Source: JACMLD01 sp044227095 (GTDB lineage: Bacteria > Bacteroidota > Bacteroidia > Chitinophagales > Chitinophagaceae). Taken from it: a stretch of DNA of 64,000 nucleotides. Under the pieces are notes generated by a model. The model had not been told where the DNA came from. It did no database searches and was given only the letters and a program-made list of their open reading frames with translations. A program made the translations under genes and the position numbers. The stretch is taken from contig JBGAFV010000001.1 in assembly GCA_044227095.1 (NCBI GenBank), positions 682,001 to 746,000 on the forward strand, read 5' to 3'. Within the stretch, counting starts at the first letter, position 1. Each line of letters starts with the position of its first letter. Below, in pieces: positions 53,207-61,504 of the stretch.

Positions 53207-56008
53207 ATGTTATCTTTTACGCAACCACAAAGAATAGCAGTAGAATCAAATAATACTAATCTAAGAATAATCGCCTGTGCTGGTTCGGGCAAGACTAGCA
53301 CAATTGCAGGAAAAGTTGCTTATTTGCTAGATCCCAAAAACGGTTTGAATATACACCCCAAAAATATTATTGCATTTACATATACGGACAAAGCCGCAGC
53401 CGAGCTTAAAAATAAAATTTTAAAGTTTGTAAATGAGGATGAAACTCTAAGAGAAATAAAAGGAATTGCCGATATGTATATTGGGACCATACACGGCTGG
53501 TGTCTCAAGGCTCTACAAGAAAATGAGTATAAATATCAAAAGTTTTCTGTTTTAAGCGATATTAAACTTCGACTTTTTGTTGATAAAAATTACAATAGAA
53601 TCGGGATGGGCGATATAACTAAGTTTACACCAGCTTCTTCCGAGCCAGGCCCGCCAATGAAAATTTTTGTAGACACAGGACGCTTTATACAAGTTATGAA
53701 TATTATACGGGAATCAACATTAACCGGACTACTTCCAACTAATATTCTACAAGCTAAGACAAAGTATGAAGATACTCTCAAAGCAAATTGCTATTTTGAC
53801 TTTACCATGATTATGACAGAGGCAATTGAAAGACTTTCGGACAAAAAAGAATTATTTAATAAAATCAAATTAGATTTAAAGTATCTTATTGTAGATGAAT
53901 ATCAGGATATAAATCCTATACAAGAAAAATTAATTGAAAAGTTATACGAAACAGCTAAACCAATAATTACTGTAGTTGGAGATGATGATCAAAATATCTA
54001 CCAGTGGAGAGGTAGTAATAATCAATTCATAAAAGATTTTTTAAACAAATATAAGCCAGCATTAGAAGTTAAATTAGAAGAGAATTTTAGAAGTTCAAAG
54101 GGAATTACGTCTTTAGCAGAAACGATTATATCAAAAAATAATCGCCTACCCAAAACCATGAATTCTGCACAAAAGCAAACTTTTGTAAAGAATGAAGATC
54201 TTTTATTTAATGGCTTCGATACAATTGAAGATGAAAATGATTTTATAGCTAGGACAATTAGAAATTTGTACGGTACTGCTTTTAAAGACGGCGAACAGGA
54301 AAGAGGTTTAGATTATTCGGATTTTGCAATTTTGCTGAGGACTTGGAGTAAAACAGAACAAATAGTTCAAAAACTTGACGAGTTTCAAATCCCATACATT
54401 ACTGCTGGCGTAAATCAATTATTCAATGTCGCGGAAGTAAAGGCAGCCACATCGATCTTTAAATATTTGTACAAAGAAATTAGTGCGGCAGAGCTGACGA
54501 AAATATGGCTGGATATTCCGAACAATTCTATAGAAAAAAATAATCTACTCAGCGCTACAAAATATTTAGATACGCAATTTCCCGAAAAGCAAATAGATGG
54601 AAAAGGCAAACCAGTTTGGGCATATAATTTACAAGATGTATATTGGAATTTTCTTGCTAAAGCAGAAATAACCGAGGAAAAATTTAACCAGGAAATCAAT
54701 TCGGAAATTGTAATGTATAATCTTGGAAAATTTAGTCAGGTTATAAACGATTTTGAAGAAATTAATTTTAATAGTTCTCAGCCAAGTTTCCACTTATTCA
54801 ATTTCCTAAACTTTCTGCAATACGCGGCAAGAGACTATTATCCAGAAGGATGGTTAAATAATCCATATAAAACGCCTAGGGCAGTTCAAATAATGACTGT
54901 ACATCAAGCAAAGGGGCTTGAATTTCCAGTTGTATTTATTCCTGGGCTTAATAAAAACTATTTGCCTGCTAAAAAACCGGGAGGTCTTACCGAATGGCAT
55001 TTTTTGTCTCCGTCGCTTATAGAAAATCAAAACAGATATGTTGGAGATATTGAAGATGAAAGAAGGCTTTTTTATGTAGCGTTAACAAGAGCTCAAAAGT
55101 ATCTTTTTATCTCGAGAGCACCAGACGCCAACAATCAATTATATAGAAAACCGTCTGAGTTCGTTGAGGAACTTTCGGAATCTAATGAAATTGTTAGCAA
55201 CATTGTAGATTTTAGAAATCGCAAAAGAATTAAGCCTGAACCTAAAGATGAGGTTATTTCAATTACTTTAAACTTTAGTGTTCTTAAAGACTTTTTTGAA
55301 TGCGAGTATAGGTTCAAACTGGCATCCATGTACGGGTTTAGCTATCCCTTAAATCAACGAATGGGCTTTGGACGTTCGCTCCATAATAGTTTAATGGAAA
55401 TTCACAAACGAAGCAAACTCGGTGAGAAATTTAATGAGTCAGTAGTAGAAGAAATAGCCTCACAACAATCATATTTCCCTTATTTGGGGACATCGCCAAT
55501 ATTGGGGCAGATGAGAGAGTTAGTGAAAAGCAGAGTTTTAGAATATTTCAGAAAAAATGAGCCCTCTTTAAGTCAAATAGAGTTTGTTGAGCAGGAAATT
55601 CAATTGAACCTTGATGAAGGAATTTTGGTTACAGGCAAAATTGACTTAATTAAAAAGAAACTATATGAAGAAAAATACGAAACAACAATCATCGAATTTA
55701 AGTCGAGTGAGGATGCACAAAAGCAAAAAACCACTGAATTACAACTAAACCTATATGCTCTTGGCCATAGAGAATTAACTGGTGAGAAAGCTGACTATAT
55801 TCAAATATATGACCTTGAAAACAACCACGAATTAATTAGAAAAGTGCTTAGTGAAGACCACTTAGAAAAAACACAGGAAAGAATTACAGAAGCTGCAACA
55901 GTGATAAGAAGTCAGAATTTTATAAGAGTTGACATTAAGGCTATTTGCAAAGAATGCTTATTTAACAAAATTTGTTCTTCGGGATTAAAATTTAAGCAAA
56001 GACCTTAA
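53207..56008 (+). CDS. UvrD-type helicase fused to Cas4/AddB-like nuclease
   Basis: A 933-residue SF1A helicase-nuclease. Helicase motifs: ACAGSGKTST (22-31), AFTYTDKAAAEL, DEYQDINPIQ (about 230), VGDDDQNIYQWRG (about 256), ENFRSS, TVHQAKGLEF and YVALTRAQ. The C-terminal 230 residues are a PD-(D/E)xK nuclease: GRSLHNSLMEIHKR, GKIDLI (Asp near 811) and IIEFKSS (ExK near 829). Four cysteines bracket the nuclease (FFECEYRF near 700; CKECLFNKIC near 914-923) and fit an iron-sulfur cluster as in AddB and Cas4. It processes DNA ends or invading DNA. Translationally coupled to its neighbours. Confidence 0.92.
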   Translation: MLSFTQPQRIAVESNNTNLRIIACAGSGKTSTIAGKVAYLLDPKNGLNIHPKNIIAFTYTDKAAAELKNKILKFVNEDETLREIKGIADMYIGTIHGWCLKALQENEYKYQKFSVLSDIKLRLFVDKNYNRIGMGDITKFTPASSEPGPPMKIFVDTGRFIQVMNIIRESTLTGLLPTNILQAKTKYEDTLKANCYFDFTMIMTEAIERLSDKKELFNKIKLDLKYLIVDEYQDINPIQEKLIEKLYETAKPIITVVGDDDQNIYQWRGSNNQFIKDFLNKYKPALEVKLEENFRSSKGITSLAETIISKNNRLPKTMNSAQKQTFVKNEDLLFNGFDTIEDENDFIARTIRNLYGTAFKDGEQERGLDYSDFAILLRTWSKTEQIVQKLDEFQIPYITAGVNQLFNVAEVKAATSIFKYLYKEISAAELTKIWLDIPNNSIEKNNLLSATKYLDTQFPEKQIDGKGKPVWAYNLQDVYWNFLAKAEITEEKFNQEINSEIVMYNLGKFSQVINDFEEINFNSSQPSFHLFNFLNFLQYAARDYYPEGWLNNPYKTPRAVQIMTVHQAKGLEFPVVFIPGLNKNYLPAKKPGGLTEWHFLSPSLIENQNRYVGDIEDERRLFYVALTRAQKYLFISRAPDANNQLYRKPSEFVEELSESNEIVSNIVDFRNRKRIKPEPKDEVISITLNFSVLKDFFECEYRFKLASMYGFSYPLNQRMGFGRSLHNSLMEIHKRSKLGEKFNESVVEEIASQQSYFPYLGTSPILGQMRELVKSRVLEYFRKNEPSLSQIEFVEQEIQLNLDEGILVTGKIDLIKKKLYEEKYETTIIEFKSSEDAQKQKTTELQLNLYALGHRELTGEKADYIQIYDLENNHELIRKVLSEDHLEKTQERITEAATVIRSQNFIRVDIKAICKECLFNKICSSGLKFKQRP

Positions 56009-56796
56009 TGAGCGACGATTCAAAAAATAGAGAATTAAAAGTTTTACAGCACTTGAAAGAAAACTCTAGCCAAGTGTTGTTTATCCATTACTCGAGGCAA
56101 AACCTAAATGACAATGACCAAGGTGTTGCAACCCCAAGGATAATAGCTATAATGATTAAATCATTGGATGGCGCTACTACATATACATTTGCCATAAATC
56201 ATGAGGCAGAAAAAGCAAAAGTGATTAGAGAAAATATTGCTGATTATTATGATCTCCTTGAAAGCCGTTTGCTAACGGGGTTTAATAATTTTGTAAAAAC
56301 AAAAGATGGTTATAAATGGTTACATTGGGACATGAATGATGTTCATTTTGGCTTTGAAGCAATTGCACATAGATATAAAGTCCTAATTGATGAAAATGGA
56401 AAAGATTTCAATGAGATTCCGTTTCAAAATAGAATTAATCTTAATGATGTATTGAAAAAAATATACAGTTCAAGTTATGAAAAAGACCCGCAATTAGATA
56501 ATTTAATGAAAACGAACAATAAAGGGAATTTTAAAGATGGCTTCTTAACCCTTTCAGAAGAAGCAATAGCTTTTAAACAATTGGATTTTCCGAAAATACT
56601 GGAGTCACTTCGCTGTAAGGTTAATTTTATTTTAGATGTTGTAAACAAAGTAATTTCAAAAAACTTAAAAATTGGCAAGAATAATACTACAAACCGACTC
56701 AGGGCCTTCATTACCCACCCAGCTACAGCAACTATATCGATGTTACTTACTTTGCTATCAATCATATTAAAGATCTTCGGTGTCTTTAGTAAATAA
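56008..56796 (+). CDS. Unknown protein with C-terminal membrane segment (third gene of defence-like operon)
   Basis: A 262-residue protein whose ATG overlaps the helicase stop by one base (TAATG). Residues about 1-120 form an alpha/beta domain containing IAIMIKSLDGATTYTFAINH, then GYKWLHWDMNDVHFGFEAIA and HRYKVL. The WxHWxMxxxxFGFE pattern is distantly like the nuclease-superfamily (DnaQ/RNase H) region, but the required acidic residues are not clearly all present. The end (about 238-262, ATISMLLTLLSIILKIFGVF) is a membrane anchor. It could be an effector that damages the cell membrane or a sensor. Confidence 0.6.
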   Translation: MSDDSKNRELKVLQHLKENSSQVLFIHYSRQNLNDNDQGVATPRIIAIMIKSLDGATTYTFAINHEAEKAKVIRENIADYYDLLESRLLTGFNNFVKTKDGYKWLHWDMNDVHFGFEAIAHRYKVLIDENGKDFNEIPFQNRINLNDVLKKIYSSSYEKDPQLDNLMKTNNKGNFKDGFLTLSEEAIAFKQLDFPKILESLRCKVNFILDVVNKVISKNLKIGKNNTTNRLRAFITHPATATISMLLTLLSIILKIFGVFSK

Positions 56797-56836
56797 ATTA
56801 TTCTACAACAGACGTCGCTTTACAGCTACAGTTTTG

Positions 56837-56878
56837 AAAATTAAAAATCGAGAGTGTGATTGTCGGGTTTTTAATTTT
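56837..56878 (+). terminator. Hairpin terminator after the three-gene operon
   Basis: AAAATTAAAAA (56837-56847) pairs with TTTTTAATTTT (56868-56878), an 11-bp AT stem followed by T residues, 40 bp after the operon end. The long loop and AT content make it weaker than the 20-kb hairpin. Confidence 0.45.
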
Positions 56879-57061
56879 TACAGTCATTAGTTTTTTCCAT
56901 AATCTGATTTATCAAACTATATAGAATAGCCTTTTCTTTGGGGCAAAAAATTGCCTACTGTATTTGGGGTATTACCGAAGTGAGAGACTAGTAACACTAC
57001 CGCTCAACCGAAGTACAAAAGTATAAATCGTGCACAAAAGATCAATAGAAAAACGTCAGTC

Positions 57062-57793
57062 CTATTGCGGCAATACTTTGTTAGTGATTGGCTTTTTCTC
57101 TGTCATTTTCCAAAAAGGTTTTGTCCGTAAGTTTTGTAAAGGCAAATTTCTGTCGTGTTTGAGATAGTTGTGGAAAGCAGTACAGACTTCTGGATGTCCG
57201 AAAATATAAGCAATGGTATGGTTAAGATTTTGGGGTAAGCTGCTGATGATTGTATTGACTACTATATCAGCCAGCGTTGGTGTGATAATATGATGATTGA
57301 ACGGAAAACTGTTGTCAATATCGGTAAAAAAATCGGCTTCCTGTTCTGCATAAATAAAACTAAAAACATTTTTGCTTACTGCAAGGTTTCTGTTGATTTC
57401 ATATAAATGCGATAACGAAGTGATGTCGCCAATCAGTAAATAATTTTCGGCACTATTGTCAGCCAATAATTTTCCTCGTGGTTGTTTGAAATAAATGCTG
57501 TCGCCTTGCTGCAATTTTCGTATCCATTCCGCTCCTTTTCCGTTTGAAAAAGTACAAATGGCAAAGTCGGCAATGCGATAAACAGGTTCGTAATTCCAAA
57601 AGGAATATTTTCGGTCTTCGCAATGGTTGTCATGAAATGGATTGCCCAAAAATATATCTGCAGTAAAACCTGCCACATATTGCATTTTACCAAAATCATC
57701 GCTTTGGACTTTTAAATGAAAGGTATGTTCTGCAATTTTTTTGTTTTCCAAAACCGTTCCGCTTTGTATTGTCAATTCTTTTTGATGGTTCAT
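57062..57793 (-). CDS. Siderophore-interacting-protein-type FAD-dependent reductase
   Basis: A 243-residue protein, ATG at 57793 (a TTG lies upstream). It has the ferredoxin-reductase-like layout of SIP proteins: a FAD-binding beta-barrel (DRKYSFWNYEP, FSNGKGAEWIRKLQ and GDSIYFKQPRG) and a C-terminal NAD(P)-binding half (LIGDITSLSHLYEINR and IAYIFGHPEVCTAFHNYLKH). SIP enzymes reduce ferric siderophores or flavins. It is divergent from the Crp/Fnr gene at 57967, with an FNR-like box between them placed for activation of this gene. Confidence 0.85.
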   Translation of the reverse strand: MNHQKELTIQSGTVLENKKIAEHTFHLKVQSDDFGKMQYVAGFTADIFLGNPFHDNHCEDRKYSFWNYEPVYRIADFAICTFSNGKGAEWIRKLQQGDSIYFKQPRGKLLADNSAENYLLIGDITSLSHLYEINRNLAVSKNVFSFIYAEQEADFFTDIDNSFPFNHHIITPTLADIVVNTIISSLPQNLNHTIAYIFGHPEVCTAFHNYLKHDRNLPLQNLRTKPFWKMTEKKPITNKVLPQ

Positions 57794-57813
57794 CGATTTC
57801 AATTTTATAGCAG

Positions 57814-57821
57814 CAAAATTA
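57814..57821 (-). promoter_or_regulatory. -7 promoter box TAATTTTG of the SIP-type gene
   Basis: The minus-strand TAATTTTG matches TAnnTTTG, 20 bp upstream of the ATG at 57793. The centre of the FNR-like dyad at 57843-57858 lies 36.5 bp upstream of the last base of this box, placing it near -42 relative to the inferred start of transcription, the class II activator position. Confidence 0.55.
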
Positions 57822-57842
57822 TTTACAGCCTGTCCAATGAAC

Positions 57843-57858
57843 TTTGATATAGGTCAAA
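57843..57858. promoter_or_regulatory. FNR-like dyad TTTGA-N6-TCAAA (site 1)
   Basis: TTTGATATAGGTCAAA differs from the FNR consensus TTGAT-N4-ATCAA at one position. It lies between the divergent SIP-type and Crp/Fnr genes. A near-identical site is at 61230-61245, with 19 of 20 bases shared including flanks. Confidence 0.65.
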
Positions 57859-57954
57859 ATTTTGCACCATAACAAAGGAGGGCTGGTTAATACGAAAACA
57901 AGTGCTTTGCGATCACAAGCCTATGGATTCTCCAGCCAAGAAGACAGATTTTTC

Positions 57955-57962
57955 TAACTTTG
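57955..57962 (+). promoter_or_regulatory. -7 promoter box TAACTTTG, leaderless start of Crp/Fnr gene
   Basis: TAACTTTG matches TAnnTTTG and ends 4 bases before the ATG at 57967, so transcription should begin at the start codon (leaderless mRNA). Confidence 0.5.
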
Positions 57963-57966
57963 TAGA

Positions 57967-58542
57967 ATGTACGAACATCTTCTGAATCTCATATCTCAAA
58001 ATGTAACACTTCCCGACGACGACACGGACTTGTGCCGACAATATTTTGAACCCGTGCTTTCGCCAAAAAATAGACTTATCGAAGAAGAAAATAAAATACC
58101 GAAATATCTCTATTTCGTAGTTTCAGGCTTTGTGAGACTTTTTCATTACAACGACAATGGCGATGAAGTAACAACACACATCAATTGCCCGCCAGGATTT
58201 ATTACTTCGTACTCCAACTTTATCCAACAAACAAAATCAACTGAAAATTTGGAGTGTATTACGGAATGTGAATTGCTAAGAATTACCAAAGAAAACCTGG
58301 ATTTATTGACACGGCAAAGCACAGCATTTAAGGATTTTAGCATTTTTGTTTTTCAACAATCACTCGCCTACAACGATAACCGCTCGAAAGAATTGGCGAC
58401 ACTCTCGGCTGAACAACGATACCTCAAACTGATGCAAAACTATCCCGATATTTTGCACAACGTGCCATTGCAATACATCGCTTCTTTTCTGGGTATTAAC
58501 CCGAAAAGTTTGAGCAGGATACGAAAAGAAATCATTAAGTAA
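57967..58542 (+). CDS. Crp/Fnr-family transcription regulator (1)
   Basis: A 191-residue regulator. The cyclic-nucleotide-binding fold is at about 25-130 (VVSGFVRLFHYNDNGDEVTT, LRITKENLDLL), followed by a C-terminal HTH (LQYIASFLGINPKSLSRIRK). The N-terminal cysteine cluster of true FNR is not evident, so oxygen sensing by an iron-sulfur cluster is doubtful. It probably regulates its divergent neighbour and perhaps the DUF2798 gene through the shared FNR-like box. A second Crp/Fnr gene is at 60353. Confidence 0.9.
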   Translation: MYEHLLNLISQNVTLPDDDTDLCRQYFEPVLSPKNRLIEEENKIPKYLYFVVSGFVRLFHYNDNGDEVTTHINCPPGFITSYSNFIQQTKSTENLECITECELLRITKENLDLLTRQSTAFKDFSIFVFQQSLAYNDNRSKELATLSAEQRYLKLMQNYPDILHNVPLQYIASFLGINPKSLSRIRKEIIK

Positions 58543-58607
58543 CATTTGCGAAGTGCATTTGAAAAAACAATGTTGAATTTTGCTCCTTGATTCAAATACA
58601 CAAAATT

Positions 58608-59624
58608 ATGGCGCAGAAAAATTTAGCATTGGTTACCGGCGCAAACGGACATTTAGGTAACAACCTAGTAAGATTTTTGATTGAAAAAGGCATTCCTGTA
58701 AGAGCTTCGGTACGTAATATAAAAAATGCACTCCCCTTTGCAGGCCTGAACTGCGAAGTAGTGCAAGCCGACATTACCAATAAGCAATCACTTGTAAACG
58801 CATTGCAAGATGTAGAAACATTCTATGCCGTTGGCGCTATGTTTAAGCTTTGGGCAAAAGACCCTAAAAAAGAAATCTATGACGTTAATATAGACGGTAC
58901 GAGATTACAAATAGAAGCTGCTGCCGAAGCAGGTGTGAAACGTATTGTCTATGTAAGTTCAATAGCTGCATTGGATTATTCCAAACTTCCTGCCAAGGAA
59001 AGCAACGGGTACAATCCAGACCGCAGAGATGTGTATTTCAACTCAAAAAATGATGGGGAAAAATTAGCATTTGAGTTGGCTGAAAAACATAATATTGAGC
59101 TGGTAACTGTGTTGCCCTCCGCAATGATTGGGAGCGAAGCATTTGCACCATTAAGCGTTTCGTACAACATCATCAACCTTATCTTAAAAAAACAAATTCC
59201 TGTTGAAACAAATATCACGCTCAATTGGATTGACGTAAAAGACGTTGCTGAAGGGTGCTATTTAGCGGCAATAAAAGGCAGGAATGGCGAGCGCTATATT
59301 TTGGCAAACGAAAAATGTATGTCTATAAAAGACACTACAAAAATTGCTCAGGAACTTTTTCCCGAATTGAAAATTAAACTTCCTGCCGCTGTTCCAAAAC
59401 CGCTGCTTTTTACCGTTGCATGGTTTATGGAAATTGGAAGCAAAATAACAGGAAATGCCCCCTTGCTTACGACCAAAGACATTGCAATGTTTTCGGGACT
59501 TCAACAAGATTTTGACATTTCAAAAGCACGCACAGAGTTGGAGTTTAATCCGAAAAATCCGAAGCAAGCAGTGACGGAAGCGGTACGTTATCTATATAAA
59601 AAAGGGGCGTACTTAGATAAATAA
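58608..59624 (+). CDS. NAD-dependent epimerase/reductase (extended SDR)
   Basis: A 338-residue enzyme, ATG at 58608. The NAD(P)-binding motif VTGANGHLGNNLV is at the N-terminus and the catalytic Tyr-Lys pair is in YFNSK; VYVSSIAALDY and NWIDVKDVAEG are typical of dihydroflavonol-reductase-like extended SDRs. It acts on a hydroxyl/keto group of an unknown substrate. It follows the Crp/Fnr gene by 65 bp and precedes the frameshifted methyltransferase by 40 bp, likely one transcript. Confidence 0.9.
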   Translation: MAQKNLALVTGANGHLGNNLVRFLIEKGIPVRASVRNIKNALPFAGLNCEVVQADITNKQSLVNALQDVETFYAVGAMFKLWAKDPKKEIYDVNIDGTRLQIEAAAEAGVKRIVYVSSIAALDYSKLPAKESNGYNPDRRDVYFNSKNDGEKLAFELAEKHNIELVTVLPSAMIGSEAFAPLSVSYNIINLILKKQIPVETNITLNWIDVKDVAEGCYLAAIKGRNGERYILANEKCMSIKDTTKIAQELFPELKIKLPAAVPKPLLFTVAWFMEIGSKITGNAPLLTTKDIAMFSGLQQDFDISKARTELEFNPKNPKQAVTEAVRYLYKKGAYLDK

Positions 59625-59664
59625 CCGTATATTTTAAATCTGAATTTTATACATAATAAAATAG

Positions 59665-60339
59665 ATGAGCAACATAGAAATATTTGAAAACGAAAGAGCA
59701 TCAGGCTACAATAAGTTTGTAGAAATGTGGATACCAAGCTACCATTATTTTTTAGACCGTTTGCCTAGACTTTTAGGTGAAACAAAAGAAAAGGATTTGT
59801 TAGTAGTTGGTTGCGGAACAGGAAACGAAATAGAAAGATTTGTACGGCATCACAACATTGACTATAACAGGCATTGACCCATCGCCTGAAATGGTTAAAC
59901 AAGCGAACGAAAAATTTCAGGCATACAACAATGTAACATTAATTGAAGGCTTAATTTCCGACCTGGACATTGGAAAAAAGTATAGTGCTGCAACACTCTT
60001 GCTGGTTTTGCATTTTCTTGAAGACGATGGCAAGAAGGTAAATTTATTGAAAGATATTTCTGACAGATTGGTTCCGGGGGCAACATTTGTAATGCTCGGC
60101 ATAACAGCGACAAAAACCACATCAAACAAAACTTAAAAGTGCTTAAACTTCTTTTACCAAACGGTTTAGACGAAGAACAAATCAACAATCGTTTAAACAG
60201 AATAGAAAACGAACTGTATACTGTTTCAGAAGACAGGTTGTCGGAATTGTTGCAGGAAGCCGGATTTGAGAAACCGCTTCGCTTTTTTCAATCATCCATT
60301 TATATGGGCTGGCTTGCTAAAAAGAAATTGAGCACCTGA
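59665..60339 (+). pseudogene. SAM-dependent methyltransferase, frameshifted twice
   Basis: A class I methyltransferase reads across three frames. Frame 1 gives the start to about 59860, including LLVVGCGTGNE (SAM motif). After a +1 shift near 59850-59875 comes ITGIDPSPEMVKQANEKF through VPGATFVMLGI. After a -1 shift near 60105-60120 comes LKLLLPNGLDEEQINNRL to the end. The two shifts compensate, so only about 85 codons are out of frame. Either the gene is inactivated or these are sequencing errors. The substrate is unknown. Confidence 0.8.
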
Positions 60340-60352
60340 AAGATCCTACTAT

Positions 60353-60922
60353 TCAGATTTTCGATTTCAAACGGCTCAGCGTTTCCTGCGAAATGTTGAG
60401 ATAAGAAGCCACCATTTTGTTGGGCAAACGCCTTACAATGATTGGGCTTTCCTCTAAAAGTTGGCGGTATTTTTCGGTGGCGTCTTGTGTGAGGAAAGAC
60501 ATCAACCGTTTGGTGTTATTTACGTAGGCTTTTTCGAGATAATGACGGTAGAATTTTTCCCATTGCGGAATAATTTCAAGTAGATGGTAAAAATCTGTGT
60601 GTGTAATATAAAGCAGTTCAGAATGTTCGGCAGCCTGTATAAATTCTTCTGAAGGCTCGCCTGTAATGAAACTTACCAATGCCGTTGCAAACTGATTTTC
60701 AAAGGCAAAATACCTTGTCGCATCTTGTGCGTCTTCGTTGATGAAAAATATTCGCAAACAACCTTTGCCAACGAAAAATGTCCGTTGGCTGGTTTGCCCG
60801 TGAGTGACTAAAAGTTCGTTTTTCTTTAATTTCAAGGGTTTGAAGTAAGAAAGAATGGTCTTTAATTCGTCTTCACCGACTTTGATTTGGTTGCTGATGT
60901 AATACGTAAGTTGTTCGTACAT
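60353..60922 (-). CDS. Crp/Fnr-family transcription regulator (2)
   Basis: A 189-residue regulator with the same architecture as the one at 57967. It has an effector fold (LLVTHGQTSQRTFFVGKGCL and FAFENQFATALVSFITGE) and a C-terminal HTH (RLPNKMVASYLNISQETLSR). It is only distantly similar to the first. It starts 22 bp after the DUF2798 gene on the same strand and is probably co-transcribed with it, so the FNR-like box at 61230 may control both. Confidence 0.9.
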   Translation of the reverse strand: MYEQLTYYISNQIKVGEDELKTILSYFKPLKLKKNELLVTHGQTSQRTFFVGKGCLRIFFINEDAQDATRYFAFENQFATALVSFITGEPSEEFIQAAEHSELLYITHTDFYHLLEIIPQWEKFYRHYLEKAYVNNTKRLMSFLTQDATEKYRQLLEESPIIVRRLPNKMVASYLNISQETLSRLKSKI

Positions 60923-60944
60923 TCAAAATTTTCAGGTTGCTAAT

Positions 60945-61169
60945 TTACTCTTTTACAGCTAACTTCTCTGCCAATTTTCGGGCATTCGGAATGATAAGGA
61001 ATGCTGCAATATAAGCCACAGGCAACATGGCGCTCCACGCTTTTAGGAATTTGAAAAACCAATCTTCGCCAAAGCCATAGTTCCGCATCAGTCCCACGAA
61101 AGCCATAATCAACGTCATTGGAATAACCACAAACAAGGTGTTGATGTACTTAAAATGTTTCTTTTTCAT
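60945..61169 (-). CDS. DUF2798-type small membrane protein
   Basis: A 74-residue protein with two membrane segments (about 12-28, VVIPMTLIMAFVGLMRN, and about 45-60, MLPVAYIAAFLIIPNARK). The pattern matches DUF2798. The function is unknown. The upstream region carries an FNR-like box at the same distance from its -7-like element as in the SIP promoter. Confidence 0.8.
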   Translation of the reverse strand: MKKKHFKYINTLFVVIPMTLIMAFVGLMRNYGFGEDWFFKFLKAWSAMLPVAYIAAFLIIPNARKLAEKLAVKE

Positions 61170-61229
61170 TTTTTGAAATGTTTAAAATATAATAATGGTG
61201 CAAAAATGCAACGCTTATTTTTTTCAAAC

Positions 61230-61245
61230 TTTGATGTAGGTCAAA
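61230..61245. promoter_or_regulatory. FNR-like dyad TTTGA-N6-TCAAA (site 2)
   Basis: TTTGATGTAGGTCAAA lies 61 bp upstream of the DUF2798 start. On the minus strand a CATTTTTG (61201-61208) stands in for the -7 box, and the dyad centre is 36.5 bp from its last base, exactly as at site 1. The rest of 61246-61504 is featureless intergenic sequence. Confidence 0.6.
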
Positions 61246-61504
61246 AAATGAGATTGGTCAGATTTTTGGTTTTGCAGGGCGTGTCGCGTAAGCTTGCCAC
61301 AAACTAACAGGGCTATGTGCAGTTGGTGTATTAGAATTCCTTCTGCCAGCAACCGCTGCTGATTGAAAATATAAAGTTGAATCTAAGAACTAAAGTTTAA
61401 AGTTGTTTGTCCAGCCCGAACAACAGCTTGGATTTGCAATTAGCTGATGTTACGAGATCAATCCCAGCTTGCATAAAACCGAATGTTGTCTGCTTGTACC
61501 TTTG

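Noticed and set aside
32919..57061. Search for a direct repeat bounding the virus-like element (32.9-33.3 kb against 51.8-51.9 and 56.8-57.1 kb)
   Set aside because: No convincing shared repeat longer than chance was found by eye.
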